From: Merdimonas sp963929015
Lineage (GTDB): Bacteria > Bacillota > Clostridia > Lachnospirales > Lachnospiraceae
Direction: 5' to 3'
Length of the DNA: 64,000 nucleotides
NCBI RefSeq assembly: GCF_963929015.1
Contig: NZ_CAWVHE010000019.1
Location: forward strand, 36,530 to 100,529
Position 1 is the stretch's first letter. Every line of letters begins with the position of its first letter. Of this stretch, positions 26,084-34,400 are shown piece after piece. The notes under the pieces are model-generated. The model was not told where the DNA came from. It did not search any database and worked only from the letters and a program-made list of their open reading frames with translations. A program made the position numbers and the translations under genes.

Positions 26084-26569
26084 TTAGATCTGGATTGCTG
26101 TTACTGCCAGAATAGAGATCAGAAGAGAAAGGATCGCGTAGGTCTCAACCATCGCCGGGAACAGCATGGCTTTACCAAACTGATCCGGTTTCTTTGCGAT
26201 GATACCGATGGCTGCTGCGGAACACTGTCCCTGGGATTTTCCGGAGATCAGTCCTACGATGCCTACCGGGAGACATGCTGCCAGGACAAGAAGTCCGGTT
26301 TCCGGCGTCAGGTCTGCCGCGCCGCCTCCGAGAAGGCCGATCTTGGAAAGAGTGATAAATCCTACCAGAAGTCCGTAAATACCCTGGGTACCGGGCAGAA
26401 GCTGCATTACCAGTACCTTGGCAAATTTACTGGGGTCTTCGGTTACAACGCCGGAGGCCGCCTGACCGGCGATCCCTACGCCAAGCGCGGATCCTGCGCC
26501 TGCAAGAAATACTGCTGCAGCCGCGCCAAGAAGTGCATAAACAAGTCCTAAATTCTCCCATATACTCAT
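26084..26569 (-). CDS. ntpK: V-type ATPase subunit K (c-ring proteolipid), probably Na+ binding
   Basis: 161 residues with four membrane helices in two similar hairpins. The first hairpin ends MQLLPGTQGIYG (L58, T61, Q62, Y65) and the second has Q113 in KSQGQCS and E142 in MVETYA. These line up with L61, T64, Q65, Y68, Q110 and E139 of Enterococcus hirae NtpK, the Na+ site, with a constant offset of three. That suggests a Na+-translocating enzyme; the ion is an inference from these residues. The ATG overlaps the subunit I stop (ATGA). Confidence 0.93.
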   Translation of the reverse strand: MSIWENLGLVYALLGAAAAVFLAGAGSALGVGIAGQAASGVVTEDPSKFAKVLVMQLLPGTQGIYGLLVGFITLSKIGLLGGGAADLTPETGLLVLAACLPVGIVGLISGKSQGQCSAAAIGIIAKKPDQFGKAMLFPAMVETYAILSLLISILAVTAIQI

Positions 26570-28586
26570 GATAAACTTTCCTCCTTAATATCTACATATT
26601 TTGTATCTGTCTCGAACGGTTCAAAGGGCCGTCCGCCGCCTTCATAGAATTTTCCGAAAAATTCCACAAACTGGAGACGATTGGTGTGTACATATGCCCC
26701 CAGAAGGTTGATCGCAAGGTTCATCAGATGTCCTACCACAAAGACCAGCGCAAACAGGATGGCTCCGATCACGCCGCCTCCGAACATGCTTCCCATCTGG
26801 TTGACTACGGATGCGATAACTCCGGTCGCAAGGCCAAGGGCCAGAAGACGGGAGTAAGACAACACGTCGCTTAACCATCCGGTGATGTTGTAAATGTCGT
26901 AGGCTCCCAGCGCGATCCGAAGCACCGGATTTTTGCTGGACCGGCCGCTCATCAGGAGAAGTCCGACCGCTCCGATGATGGCCAGCACCTTCGCCAGTGT
27001 GTTAAGAGCCGGCGGGAATACCACCGTCATCTGTGCGATAGATGCGAAGATGTCTGATGGAATCAGCATCAGGATCAGGCCGATCAGGAAAATGTACCAC
27101 AGGACTACGTCACAGAAGAAATCCAGATACTGTTTATCCTTAATCTGCATATATCCCTTGATCCCAAGGCCCACAAACAGATGGACCAGACCAAACGCCA
27201 TGGAATAGATCAGAAGCTTCATCGGGTTGTTCAGAGGCGCGAACCACAGCGGCGGCACCGTTACTTCTACGCCGAAGAAGGTTCTTCCGATCACGTCCAC
27301 CGCATCGCCGAAATATCCGGAGAATAAGATTCCCCATACGATGGTGGATAATCCGCAGAAGAAAAACAGCTTCAACGACTTGTGCATGCTGGCGCTCATC
27401 CGCGGATATTTTTTCAGTGCTACGAAACAGGCGATGGCTACGATCGCTCCATACGCCGCATCCGACAACATCATGCCAAAGAAAAATACATAGAAGAATG
27501 ACATAATGGTGGTCGGGTCAAACTCGCCTTTGTGGGGAAGTCCGTATGCCTCCAGAACGCCTTCCACACTGGAAGAAAATGCGTTGTTCTGAAGGACTGT
27601 GGGCGGCTCTTCGTCATCTCTTAGCTCATCGATATCGATCACGCAGTCGAAGTGGTCTCCGATGGCTTTTTCCACGGCCGGCGCGGCTTTCTTCGGGATA
27701 TACCCGCTGATCACAAATGTTCTCTGGGACTGTGGCAAGGTTCCAAGCACCTCGTATTTTCTTGCACGCATCCGGAAATAGTCGCCGACGATCTTAAGCT
27801 CCTCCCTCTCCTTTGCACAGGAGCGGATCTCTTCCTCCGTTTCACTGATCCTTTTATTCAGTTGTTCGATACTCTCCTTTAGCTCTGCCGTCTTTTTTGC
27901 CGGCACAGCATCCGTCACCTGAGACGGCTTTGCGAATCCTGCGGCTCTTAAGGCGTCTTCTACGGCGCCCGCGTCTTTTTTCAGGCACAGAACCGCCAGA
28001 TATGTGGCGTCCTGATCGCTGTAGATGACCGAAACATCCACCCCTTCTGTCTGGGGCAGCCTTCGGCGATCTTTTCATAGACTGTGGCCAGATCTGTCGC
28101 TCCCGGCATGGTTCCAAGTAGCATCTGTGTCTTCCCTGTGCCTTGAAAGTTCATGGGAACATCCAGCGGCATCCACGGGACCAGCGCTTCAATCTGGTTC
28201 TCCAGCCTGGTGATCTCCGCCCGGTGTTCTGCGATCTCTTTACTGCAGGCCACCAGACGATCGGCTGTCTTAAGGATCTCATCTTTTCTTGCCGTGACAG
28301 AAGCGAACCGGTCGGCTTCTACCAGGGCTTTGCCTTCCAGCCCGGCGAACATGGACTTCTTTTCCGGCGCATACATATCCAGGATATCCAGCGCGTTATC
28401 GGAAAGCAACGCTTTCTTTTCAAACCGCTGTCTTGCGCCGAAGGTGTCCATCTTCTCAAAGCCTTCTTCCTCTTCCGCTACCTGGTTCATCTCTATGACG
28501 CCCATAGACTGTATTTTTTCCAGGATTGCCTTACGATCTTTTTTCAGCGCGCAGATACTAATTCTTTGCATCTGCAAAACTGCCAT
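26566..28586 (-). pseudogene. ntpI: V-type ATPase subunit I (a-type stator), single frameshift
   Basis: The first 180 codons (MAVLQMQRISICALKKDRKA ... TVYEKIAEGCP) and the remaining about 490 (from VDVSVIYSDQDATYLAVL, through the membrane domain with FGMMLSDAAYGAIVA and YSRLLALGLATG) are in different frames. Adding one base to the run of four C (minus strand) at 28053-28056 restores a single 673-residue protein reading EGCPQTEGVDVSVIYSD, the normal size. The N-terminal half is the cytoplasmic stator contact, the C-terminal half holds the ion half-channels. With one homopolymer indel and everything else intact, a sequencing error is the simplest reading; true inactivation would disable the whole V-ATPase. 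SD AAGGAGGG precedes the ATG. Confidence 0.88.
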
Positions 28587-28644
28587 AGCCTCATCCCTCC
28601 TTTTCTCTTATTTTTTTCCGGAATTTCCCGTCTGCCCGGACCGG

Positions 28645-28968
28645 TCAGACGAGATCCGCGATCACTGCGGACACCGCTTCCTCTTCTTTTGAAAGCGCTG
28701 CTTCCTTTAAAGATGCAATCTGCATTTGCGTTTCCTTCAACGCTTCCTGCATCTTCTTTTCGCCGGCTTCCTTTGCCGACAGCAGACTGTCCTGTGCAGC
28801 GGCATTTGCGTCACGAACCGCATTTTCTCTGATATCTGCGGCTTTTTTTGACGCTTCTTCCAGAATCGCAGAGCACTCGGCGTCTGCTTTTTTTACGATT
28901 TCTTCCGCCGCGCTCTCCGTCTCTTTGATGGTTTTAATGGTCTCTTCTACCATCCGTCTGTTCACCAC
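28645..28968 (-). CDS. ntpF: V-type ATPase subunit G/H (peripheral stalk)
   Basis: About 102-107 residues of continuous helix rich in Ala, Glu and Lys (MVEETIKTIKETESAAEEIV), the partner of subunit E in the peripheral stalk. First gene of the operon. The start is uncertain: the ATG at 28953 gives the usual N-terminus but is far from the AGAGAGG site, and GTG codons at 28968 and 28965 are closer. Confidence 0.82.
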   Translation of the reverse strand: MVNRRMVEETIKTIKETESAAEEIVKKADAECSAILEEASKKAADIRENAVRDANAAAQDSLLSAKEAGEKKMQEALKETQMQIASLKEAALSKEEEAVSAVIADLV

Positions 28969-28997
28969 CTCTCTTAAGCTTTCGCCCTGTAGTCACA

Positions 28998-29026
28998 ATT
29001 ATAATATGAATCTTAGCAAAAGTCTA
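28998..29026 (-). promoter_or_regulatory. Probable promoter of the V-ATPase operon
   Basis: Minus strand: -10 TATAAT at 28998-29003, 17-base spacer, -35 TAGACT at 29021-29026 (four of six). It is the only good promoter in the gap before the first V-ATPase gene. Confidence 0.65.
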
Positions 29027-29074
29027 GCACATTTGCCATGGCAGAATGAATAATCAAACAATATTTCCTGCATT

Positions 29075-29566
29075 TTACCACTGGAGCCTGTGTAGATGCC
29101 CTTCCAGATTCAGTCCGGCAAACTGATTCTGGCGAAGCGCTTCATACAAAATAATCGCCGCCGAGTTCCCCAGATTCAGAGAACGGGTATCTCCGATCAT
29201 CGGGATCCTCACGCAGTCTTCTTTGTGCTCTACCAGAATCTCTTCCGGTATCCCTGCGCTTTCTTTTCCGAACATAATATAACAGTCCGGTTCATACCGG
29301 ACTTCTGTATAGACCTTTGCCGCTTTGGTGGTTGCCATATAAATTTTCGCCCCTGGATTCTTTTCCAGAAAATCCGGATAATCAATGTAAGTCTGTACAT
29401 CCAGGTCCTGCCAGTAATCCATGCCGGCCCGCTTCAGATTTTTCTCATTTAACCGGAAGCCAAGCGGTTCGATAAGGTGAAGCTTTGTGCCGGTGGCTAC
29501 GCAGGTTCGTCCAATGTTGCCTGTATTTGACGGGATTTCCGGCTCCAATAACACGATATGAAACAT
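29075..29566 (-). CDS. trmL: tRNA (cytidine/uridine-34-2'-O)-methyltransferase
   Basis: SPOUT methyltransferase of 163 residues that methylates the wobble ribose of tRNA-Leu. Start MFHIVLLEPEIPSNTGNIGR (ATG at 29566 after AAGGAGG) and the knot motifs MFGKESAGIPEEIL and VRIPMIGDTRSLNLGNSAAI are diagnostic. Upstream in-frame codons give no homology. Not obviously cotranscribed with its neighbours. Confidence 0.93.
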   Translation of the reverse strand: MFHIVLLEPEIPSNTGNIGRTCVATGTKLHLIEPLGFRLNEKNLKRAGMDYWQDLDVQTYIDYPDFLEKNPGAKIYMATTKAAKVYTEVRYEPDCYIMFGKESAGIPEEILVEHKEDCVRIPMIGDTRSLNLGNSAAIILYEALRQNQFAGLNLEGHLHRLQW

Positions 29567-29680
29567 AAATGGCGCCCTCCTTTTATTCATATTGTAAATA
29601 AATGAAGGACGCCCGTCAATATACACATTTGTTAAAATTGTATCATTTTTTTCTCTAGTTTTTACTAAAATTATCTATTT

Positions 29681-30202
29681 TCACAATATTTTTTCCAATT
29701 CATCCGGCCCCGGACGGTCAATATAGCGAATATCTTCTCCATTTTGGATAATTTTATCATTGTTATTGGTCAATTCGCCGATCACCGCGCAGGGGATCCC
29801 CCTCTCTTCCAGCCGGTTCCTCACCGCCGTCTCATCGTCCGTTACCACAAGATAACATCCCCGGGAGCGAAGCTGATAGGGATTGATCCGATAGCGCTCG
29901 CAGATCTCTATGGTTTCCTGAAGCAGAGAAAATTTTTTCAGATCCGTCACAATGCCTGTCTCAAGCTCTGCCGCCAGATTCCAAAGACCCGTAAAGATTC
30001 CTCCCTCACCCAGAGGAAATACGGCCGCCTGCGTCAGCGCTTCCACCTGCTCTTTCGTATATTCCGGCTCCCGGGAGATCTGCCTTTTCGCCTCCCCCAG
30101 AAACGCCGGCGCATACCTCTTTTTTAAATCCGTCTCTTTTTTTTCCATGATCACTTTCATACCGTCCAGTCCGAGATGTCCGGTCAGGATGATCTTTTTC
30201 AT
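29681..30202 (-). CDS. AIR synthase-related C-terminal domain protein
   Basis: 173 residues. The stretch GEGGIFTGLWNLAAELETGI, then SLLQETIEICERYRINPYQL and SRGCYLVVTDDE, is like the C-terminal (AIRS_C) half of PurM/HypE/ThiL proteins. The N-terminal ATP-binding AIRS domain is absent and replaced by about 50 polar residues, so it cannot be a complete enzyme of that group. Function unknown; it may bind a nucleotide or regulate. It lies 16 bases after the VanW-like gene and may share its transcript. Confidence 0.7.
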   Translation of the reverse strand: MKKIILTGHLGLDGMKVIMEKKETDLKKRYAPAFLGEAKRQISREPEYTKEQVEALTQAAVFPLGEGGIFTGLWNLAAELETGIVTDLKKFSLLQETIEICERYRINPYQLRSRGCYLVVTDDETAVRNRLEERGIPCAVIGELTNNNDKIIQNGEDIRYIDRPGPDELEKIL

Positions 30203-30218
30203 ATCTATTCTCCTGTTC

Positions 30219-31722
30219 TTACTGATTCACCGCAGCCGTGATCCGGTCAGGATCCTGTGAAACAATGGCGTCCCGCACCCGCGCCGCCCGGTCCGGGTCC
30301 TCTGATTTTGTCCCCACCAGTATGATCTGGTCGGACTTTTCATAGACGCTGTGATTGATCACTTCTCTGGACTCTTCTACTCCGTCCTGGTAAACCACTT
30401 TCCAGAGCTGGGCCGTGGTTCCTGTGTGCGGACTTCCCGAATAGCGGATGCTTCCAAGCGCCGCCGCCGGATCCTCCTGATAAGTGACTGCATATTCCTG
30501 CGTCTCCAGTGTCTCGCTTTCATATTCCACCGTCCGGCCCCTGGGCCTTTCGTCTTTTCCGTAAATGGTGAAACGCATCTGGTTGGCGTCGTCGATCTCT
30601 CCTGCAATGTAGACCGGAGTCTTGTAATTATTGGTAAATACAAAGTCCAGGATTCCTTCCGCGATCGCCGCGTCCCTTGAGGGTTTTACATAATTGACCA
30701 GCATGGAATGCGGATACCTCTGATCTACCTGAAGTTCTGCATAGAGCACAGCGTTGTACAAAGTGGTAGATACCTGGCAGATCCCGCCGCCGTAGGAGTC
30801 TACCACCTGCCCATTCTCATAGGAACCGGCCTCCACATATCCGTGCTCCGCGTCGTAGGGCGCCGTGGCTTTGCACACAGAGAGGCTCTCGCCCGGCATC
30901 AGGATCGTGCCGTTTAGCTTCTCCACTCCGGTCTTCAGGTTCTGCCAGCGCTCACCGCCGCCTGCATCGGTAGAAAAAGCTTCCCAGCTCATCTTCTATG
31001 GTGTCCAGATCTGCAGCCGTTACCTTTGGCTCTTCTTTTTTCATGACCAGATCTACGGTAATGTCCTCATGATCCCAGTTTTTCCCGATAGCCTGCCCGA
31101 TTTTTTTCACGGATTCTGCAACAGCCACCGTGTGGCCGGTTTTTTCTTTTACAATCTGAAACTCTCCGTCTGCGCTGCGCTCAATATAAGCATCCTCTGC
31201 ACGGACCGCCAGAGGCACCGCCCGTTCTCTGATCACAGCCTTCGCCTCTTTTTTCTTCAGTTTTAATTCCTCTTTTACTACTGCCGGTTCTTTTTTCAGA
31301 CTGCGGATCTGCCGGAACCTTCCAAAGACCGTCCCTTCTTTTCCATAGCTTAGCGCTTCCTCTACCAGTCGGTCCACATCTTTGTGATAAAGCCCAAGCT
31401 CTCCTAATGTAGCTTTTGCAGACGCTTCCTCTACCTTCATGGTCACCTGATATTCCAGATGCTCCTGATGATGTTCCTGCACCGCTTGCTTCGCTTCTTT
31501 CCCGGTCATCCCGGATACGTCCACTGTCCCGATATAGACCCGGTCCAGGATCCGGTCTTGCGGAAACCCGCAGACATAGTGGCGCAGACATCCATATGCA
31601 ACCCCCAGGCAGGCCAACGCACCGACAAAAGCCAGGCACAGGGCCCGGCGGATTTTCTGCTTTTTCCTTTGTTCTCTTCGCTTGTTTCTGGCAATCCGGT
31701 GTTTCAGCCTTTTGTCTGACAT
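30219..31722 (-). pseudogene. VanW family protein, single frameshift
   Basis: N-terminal part: basic tail, one membrane helix (about 26-46), and a repeat-like extracellular region (DRILDRVYIGTVDVSGMTGKEAKQAV) typical of peptidoglycan-binding-4 domains. After residue about 247 the frame changes; the other frame continues SFSTDAGGGERWQNLKTGVEKLNG and then the VanW core with SYGGGICQVSTTLYNAVLYA. Removing one A from the A5 run at 30974-30978 restores a 500-residue protein, so this is one gene. VanW-like proteins sit on the outer face of the membrane; despite the name, no link to vancomycin resistance is implied. A homopolymer sequencing error is likely. ATG at 31722 after AAGGAGG. Confidence 0.82.
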
Positions 31723-31748
31723 GCGTCCTCCTTTTAGCTGTTCATTCG

Positions 31749-31853
31749 CTATACCATCAGATATGGGATCACCATCGTCAGCACCATGGCAAGGATTACG
31801 GCAATAATGATAATAGCAATGATCCTTCTTGTTTTCTTATTATTAAAATTCAT
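31749..31853 (-). CDS. 34-residue single-span membrane peptide
   Basis: Reads MNFNNKKTRRIIAIIIIAVI then about 14 more mostly hydrophobic residues ending in Val. A basic head (KKTRR) before one strongly hydrophobic helix suggests an inside-in membrane peptide. The ATG at 31853 has GGAGG nine bases upstream, and the first codons overlap the last codons and stop of the radical SAM gene (31843), so its translation is probably coupled to that gene. It is followed by the VanW-like gene at 31722. In size and layout it recalls tiny Firmicutes membrane proteins such as Prli42 or DUF4044 members; homology not verified. Confidence 0.65.
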   Translation of the reverse strand: MNFNNKKTRRIIAIIIIAVILAMVLTMVIPYLMV

Positions 31854-33600
31854 TTCTCTTTTCCTCCATATCTTCCACATCTATCTTACAGACTCTCGCG
31901 TCCTGGTTCAATGGATTTTTTACAAAATAATCGAACAGTACATATTGATCTGCAGCAGAAAAATACTCCAGATGGGTCATCCGGCGAAGCTGGTTTTTAT
32001 CGTATCCCCTGCAGTCCGGGAGATATTTTCCGGCTTCTGCTTCTTTTTCATAGAAGCGGCGCTGCTTTTCTTTGTCTACAGTGCAGGGCCCCGCAAACGC
32101 CGGCCGGTTCTTTGCGTTCTCCCGCAGATAATAATCACAAATCAGAAGTTCCCGGATCTCCTTTTCTTCCTCCGGAAAGCCTTCTTTCGCCCAGGCAAGC
32201 AGGATCTCATACCTGGCCTCCCGCCTGTGACGGATCTTCTGAAGATCCCGTCCCTGATAATACTCCCACAAGGATTCAAACATCCGGAAGGGAGAGTCGT
32301 AGAAATGTTCCAGACGCCGCAGCGTATGAGCAAACTGCCCACTGTTATAATATACCTCTACCATCTCTTCTACGCCTTTTAAGAGCAGCACGTCTTTGTA
32401 AGACAGCCACCTGGTCTCAAGGACCTCATACGGAGGCCGGCTCTGGCAGACCAGGCCGTAGGACTTTTGCATCTCTTCCATATAAGAGCCCTTCAGCACT
32501 TTCAGAAATCCCAGCTGCAGCTGGTCCGGTCTCATCTCATACACCTGGTCAAAGGATCTTCGGAAACTGTCAAGGTCTTCAAAAGGCAGCCCGGCGATCA
32601 GATCCAGATGCTGATGGACATTCCTCTTTTTCCGGATCCTGGATACCACCTCTTTTACACGCTCCACATCCATCCGCCGCCGGATCTCGCAGATCGTGGC
32701 AGGGTTGGTGGACTGAACGCCGATCTCCAGCTGGATCAGGCCTGGCCGCATCCTGGCGATCAGGGACAGCTCTTCTTCATTGAGCAGATCCGCCGCTACC
32801 TCGAAGTGAAAATTGGTCTTCCCCCGGTCATGTTCCAGCAGATACTCCCAGATCTCCAGCGCCCGGCTATGGCTGACATTAAAGGTCCTGTCCACAAACT
32901 TCACCTGGGGAACCTCCCGGTCGATCAGATACTGGAGCTCTCTCTTTACCATTGACAGATCCCGGAACCTTAACTTCTTGTCCACCGAAGACAGGCAATA
33001 ACTGCAGGAAAATGGACAGCCTCTGCTGGATTCATAATAAATGATCCTGTGGGGCGGAATCTCCATCTGCTCATAGACAAAGGGAACTGTGCTAAGATCT
33101 ATGGGCTCCCGCCACGGATGATCCCGGATCCTGCCTTCCCTGTCCCGGTAAGTGATCCCGGACAGCGCTTCCAGCTCCCGCTCTCTTCTGTCAGCTTCTT
33201 CCTTTCCTTCCCCTTCTCCATCCCGGAAGATCCGGCACAGGCAGGCAAAGGTTTCCTCCCCTTCTCCCTTCATAATCCCCTCCACCACAGGAAGCCGCTT
33301 TAGCGTCTCCACCGGATCGTAGGAAACTTCCGGGCCGCCGATCCAGATCTTTGCCGTCTTACAGACTTTTGCAAATTCCACGGCCAGATCTTCTACATAG
33401 TTCAGATTCCAGATATAGCAGGAAAAGCAAAGAAGATCCGGCTCCCTTCGATAAAGGTCGCCAAGGATCTCGTCCTTCGTCTGATTGATGGTGTATTCCG
33501 CGATCTCCACCCGGGGATCCCGGGCGTAAGCCTTCAGGCTGTAGACCGCCAGATTGGAATGAATGTATTTCGCGTTAATCGCAGCCAAAACTATCTTCAT
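31843..33600 (-). CDS. B12-binding domain radical SAM protein
   Basis: 585 residues from the ATG at 33600 (MKIVLAAINAKYIHSNLAVY). A cobalamin-binding-like domain covers about 1-140, with WIGGPEVSYDP. The radical SAM CxxxCxxC is in SSRGCPFSCSYCLSSVDKKL at about residue 185-200, followed by VKFVDRTFN and AGLPFEDLDSFRRSF. The C-terminal 150 residues resemble DUF4080. Such proteins are widespread in Clostridia, and their substrate is not known; some relatives are methyltransferases. The frame is open upstream of the ATG into the SRP RNA promoter, so I rejected the longer start. Confidence 0.85.
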   Translation of the reverse strand: MKIVLAAINAKYIHSNLAVYSLKAYARDPRVEIAEYTINQTKDEILGDLYRREPDLLCFSCYIWNLNYVEDLAVEFAKVCKTAKIWIGGPEVSYDPVETLKRLPVVEGIMKGEGEETFACLCRIFRDGEGEGKEEADRRERELEALSGITYRDREGRIRDHPWREPIDLSTVPFVYEQMEIPPHRIIYYESSRGCPFSCSYCLSSVDKKLRFRDLSMVKRELQYLIDREVPQVKFVDRTFNVSHSRALEIWEYLLEHDRGKTNFHFEVAADLLNEEELSLIARMRPGLIQLEIGVQSTNPATICEIRRRMDVERVKEVVSRIRKKRNVHQHLDLIAGLPFEDLDSFRRSFDQVYEMRPDQLQLGFLKVLKGSYMEEMQKSYGLVCQSRPPYEVLETRWLSYKDVLLLKGVEEMVEVYYNSGQFAHTLRRLEHFYDSPFRMFESLWEYYQGRDLQKIRHRREARYEILLAWAKEGFPEEEKEIRELLICDYYLRENAKNRPAFAGPCTVDKEKQRRFYEKEAEAGKYLPDCRGYDKNQLRRMTHLEYFSAADQYVLFDYFVKNPLNQDARVCKIDVEDMEEKRNEF

Positions 33601-33604
33601 ATTC

Positions 33605-33633
33605 TTGACATTTCCTCCAAAACAGGGTAAAAT
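33605..33633 (+). promoter_or_regulatory. Promoter of the SRP RNA gene
   Basis: TTGACA (33605-33610), 17-base spacer, TAAAAT (33628-33633): a near-consensus sigma-A promoter, with transcription expected to start about 33640, at the base of the SRP RNA. Confidence 0.85.
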
Positions 33634-33639
33634 TAAGAA

Positions 33640-33907
33640 CCGTGCAGCCGGGGTGTTAGCGGTACCTTGTACCTGCAATCCGCTATAGCAGGGGTGATAT
33701 TGCGCTGAGGGCACAGCTTTGCAGAGCTGCCCTTGACAAGTGGCATTGAGGCTTGGGTCTTACGCGACGGAAATCTGTGAATCGTGTCAGGTCGGGAACG
33801 AAGCAGCACTAAGCAGAATCTTCCGGGTGCCGTAAGGGCGCCTGGGCTGAGTCAACTGTCAAGGTAACGTCTGGGGATCTGCGTTCGAGGCGCAATGCAC
33901 GCTTTTT
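33640..33907 (+). ncRNA. ffs: Signal recognition particle RNA, large Gram-positive type
   Basis: About 268 bases. The 5' part has the Alu-domain pattern with GGGGTGTTAGCGGTACC; the S domain has the universal GTGTCAGGTCGGGAACGAAG and AGCAGCACTAAGCAGAATC, then GGGTGCC. The ends pair (CGTGCAG near 33642 with TGCACG near 33897) and a T run at 33903-33909 ends transcription. With the Alu domain it is the long scRNA form of Bacillus and Clostridia. The last about 50 bases are antisense to the end of tadA. Confidence 0.93.
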
Positions 33908-34383
33908 TTCTTTTTTCGCAATTCTTTAAAAAATGCTTTCATCATCTGACTGCATTCTTCCCCCAATACTCCTGTAACAAGCTCTACCTGATGATTAAAT
34001 TCTTTCATCTGCAGAAGATTCAGGATCGACCCCGCGCATCCCGCCTTGGGATTCATGCACCCCACCACCACTCTGGTCATCCGGGACTGTACAATGGCGC
34101 CCGCGCACATCTGACAGGGCTCCAGCGTCACATACATGGTACACTCCTCAAGTCTCCAGTCATTCATCTTCCTGCACGCTTTGCGGATGGCGATGATCTC
34201 CGCATGGGCAAGGGTATTTTTATCCACAGTCCTGCGATTATACCCCCTGCCAATGATCTTATCCCGATAAACAATCACACATCCGATGGGTACCTCTCCC
34301 AGGGCACAGGCCTTCTTTGCCTGGCGGATGGCTTCCCGCATATATTTTTCGTCTTTTTTCTGATCCCGGCCTGTTGTTTCCAT
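33859..34383 (-). CDS. tadA: tRNA-specific adenosine-34 deaminase
   Basis: 174 residues; converts A34 to inosine in tRNA-Arg(ACG). Zinc and catalytic residues are in TLAHAEIIAIRKA (H and E) and LEPCQMCAGAIVQSRM (two Cys). ATG at 34383 after AGGAGAG. The last 15-16 codons (SVHCASNADPQTLP) overlap the 3' end of the oppositely oriented SRP RNA and have no family counterpart, so this tail may be an accident of reading into that gene. Confidence 0.93.
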   Translation of the reverse strand: METTGRDQKKDEKYMREAIRQAKKACALGEVPIGCVIVYRDKIIGRGYNRRTVDKNTLAHAEIIAIRKACRKMNDWRLEECTMYVTLEPCQMCAGAIVQSRMTRVVVGCMNPKAGCAGSILNLLQMKEFNHQVELVTGVLGEECSQMMKAFFKELRKKKKSVHCASNADPQTLP

Positions 34384-34400
34384 GTGCTTCTCTCCTGTAT

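Noticed and set aside
26566..28586. Programmed ribosomal frameshifting in subunit I (and in the F-ATPase genes)
   Set aside because: No slippery heptamer with a downstream pseudoknot or stem is visible at the sites, these families are not known to use recoding, and several different shifts occur in one gene (atpD).
30219..31722. VanW as part of a vancomycin resistance cluster
   Set aside because: No vanA/B ligase, vanH, vanX or vanRS is nearby; ddl at 4.9 kb is an ordinary housekeeping ligase beside murF. VanW-like proteins are common outside resistance loci.
31416..32783. Long plus-strand frame of 455 codons over the VanW-like and radical SAM genes
   Set aside because: Very rich in Pro, Ser, Arg and His with no domain; it is antisense to well-supported genes.
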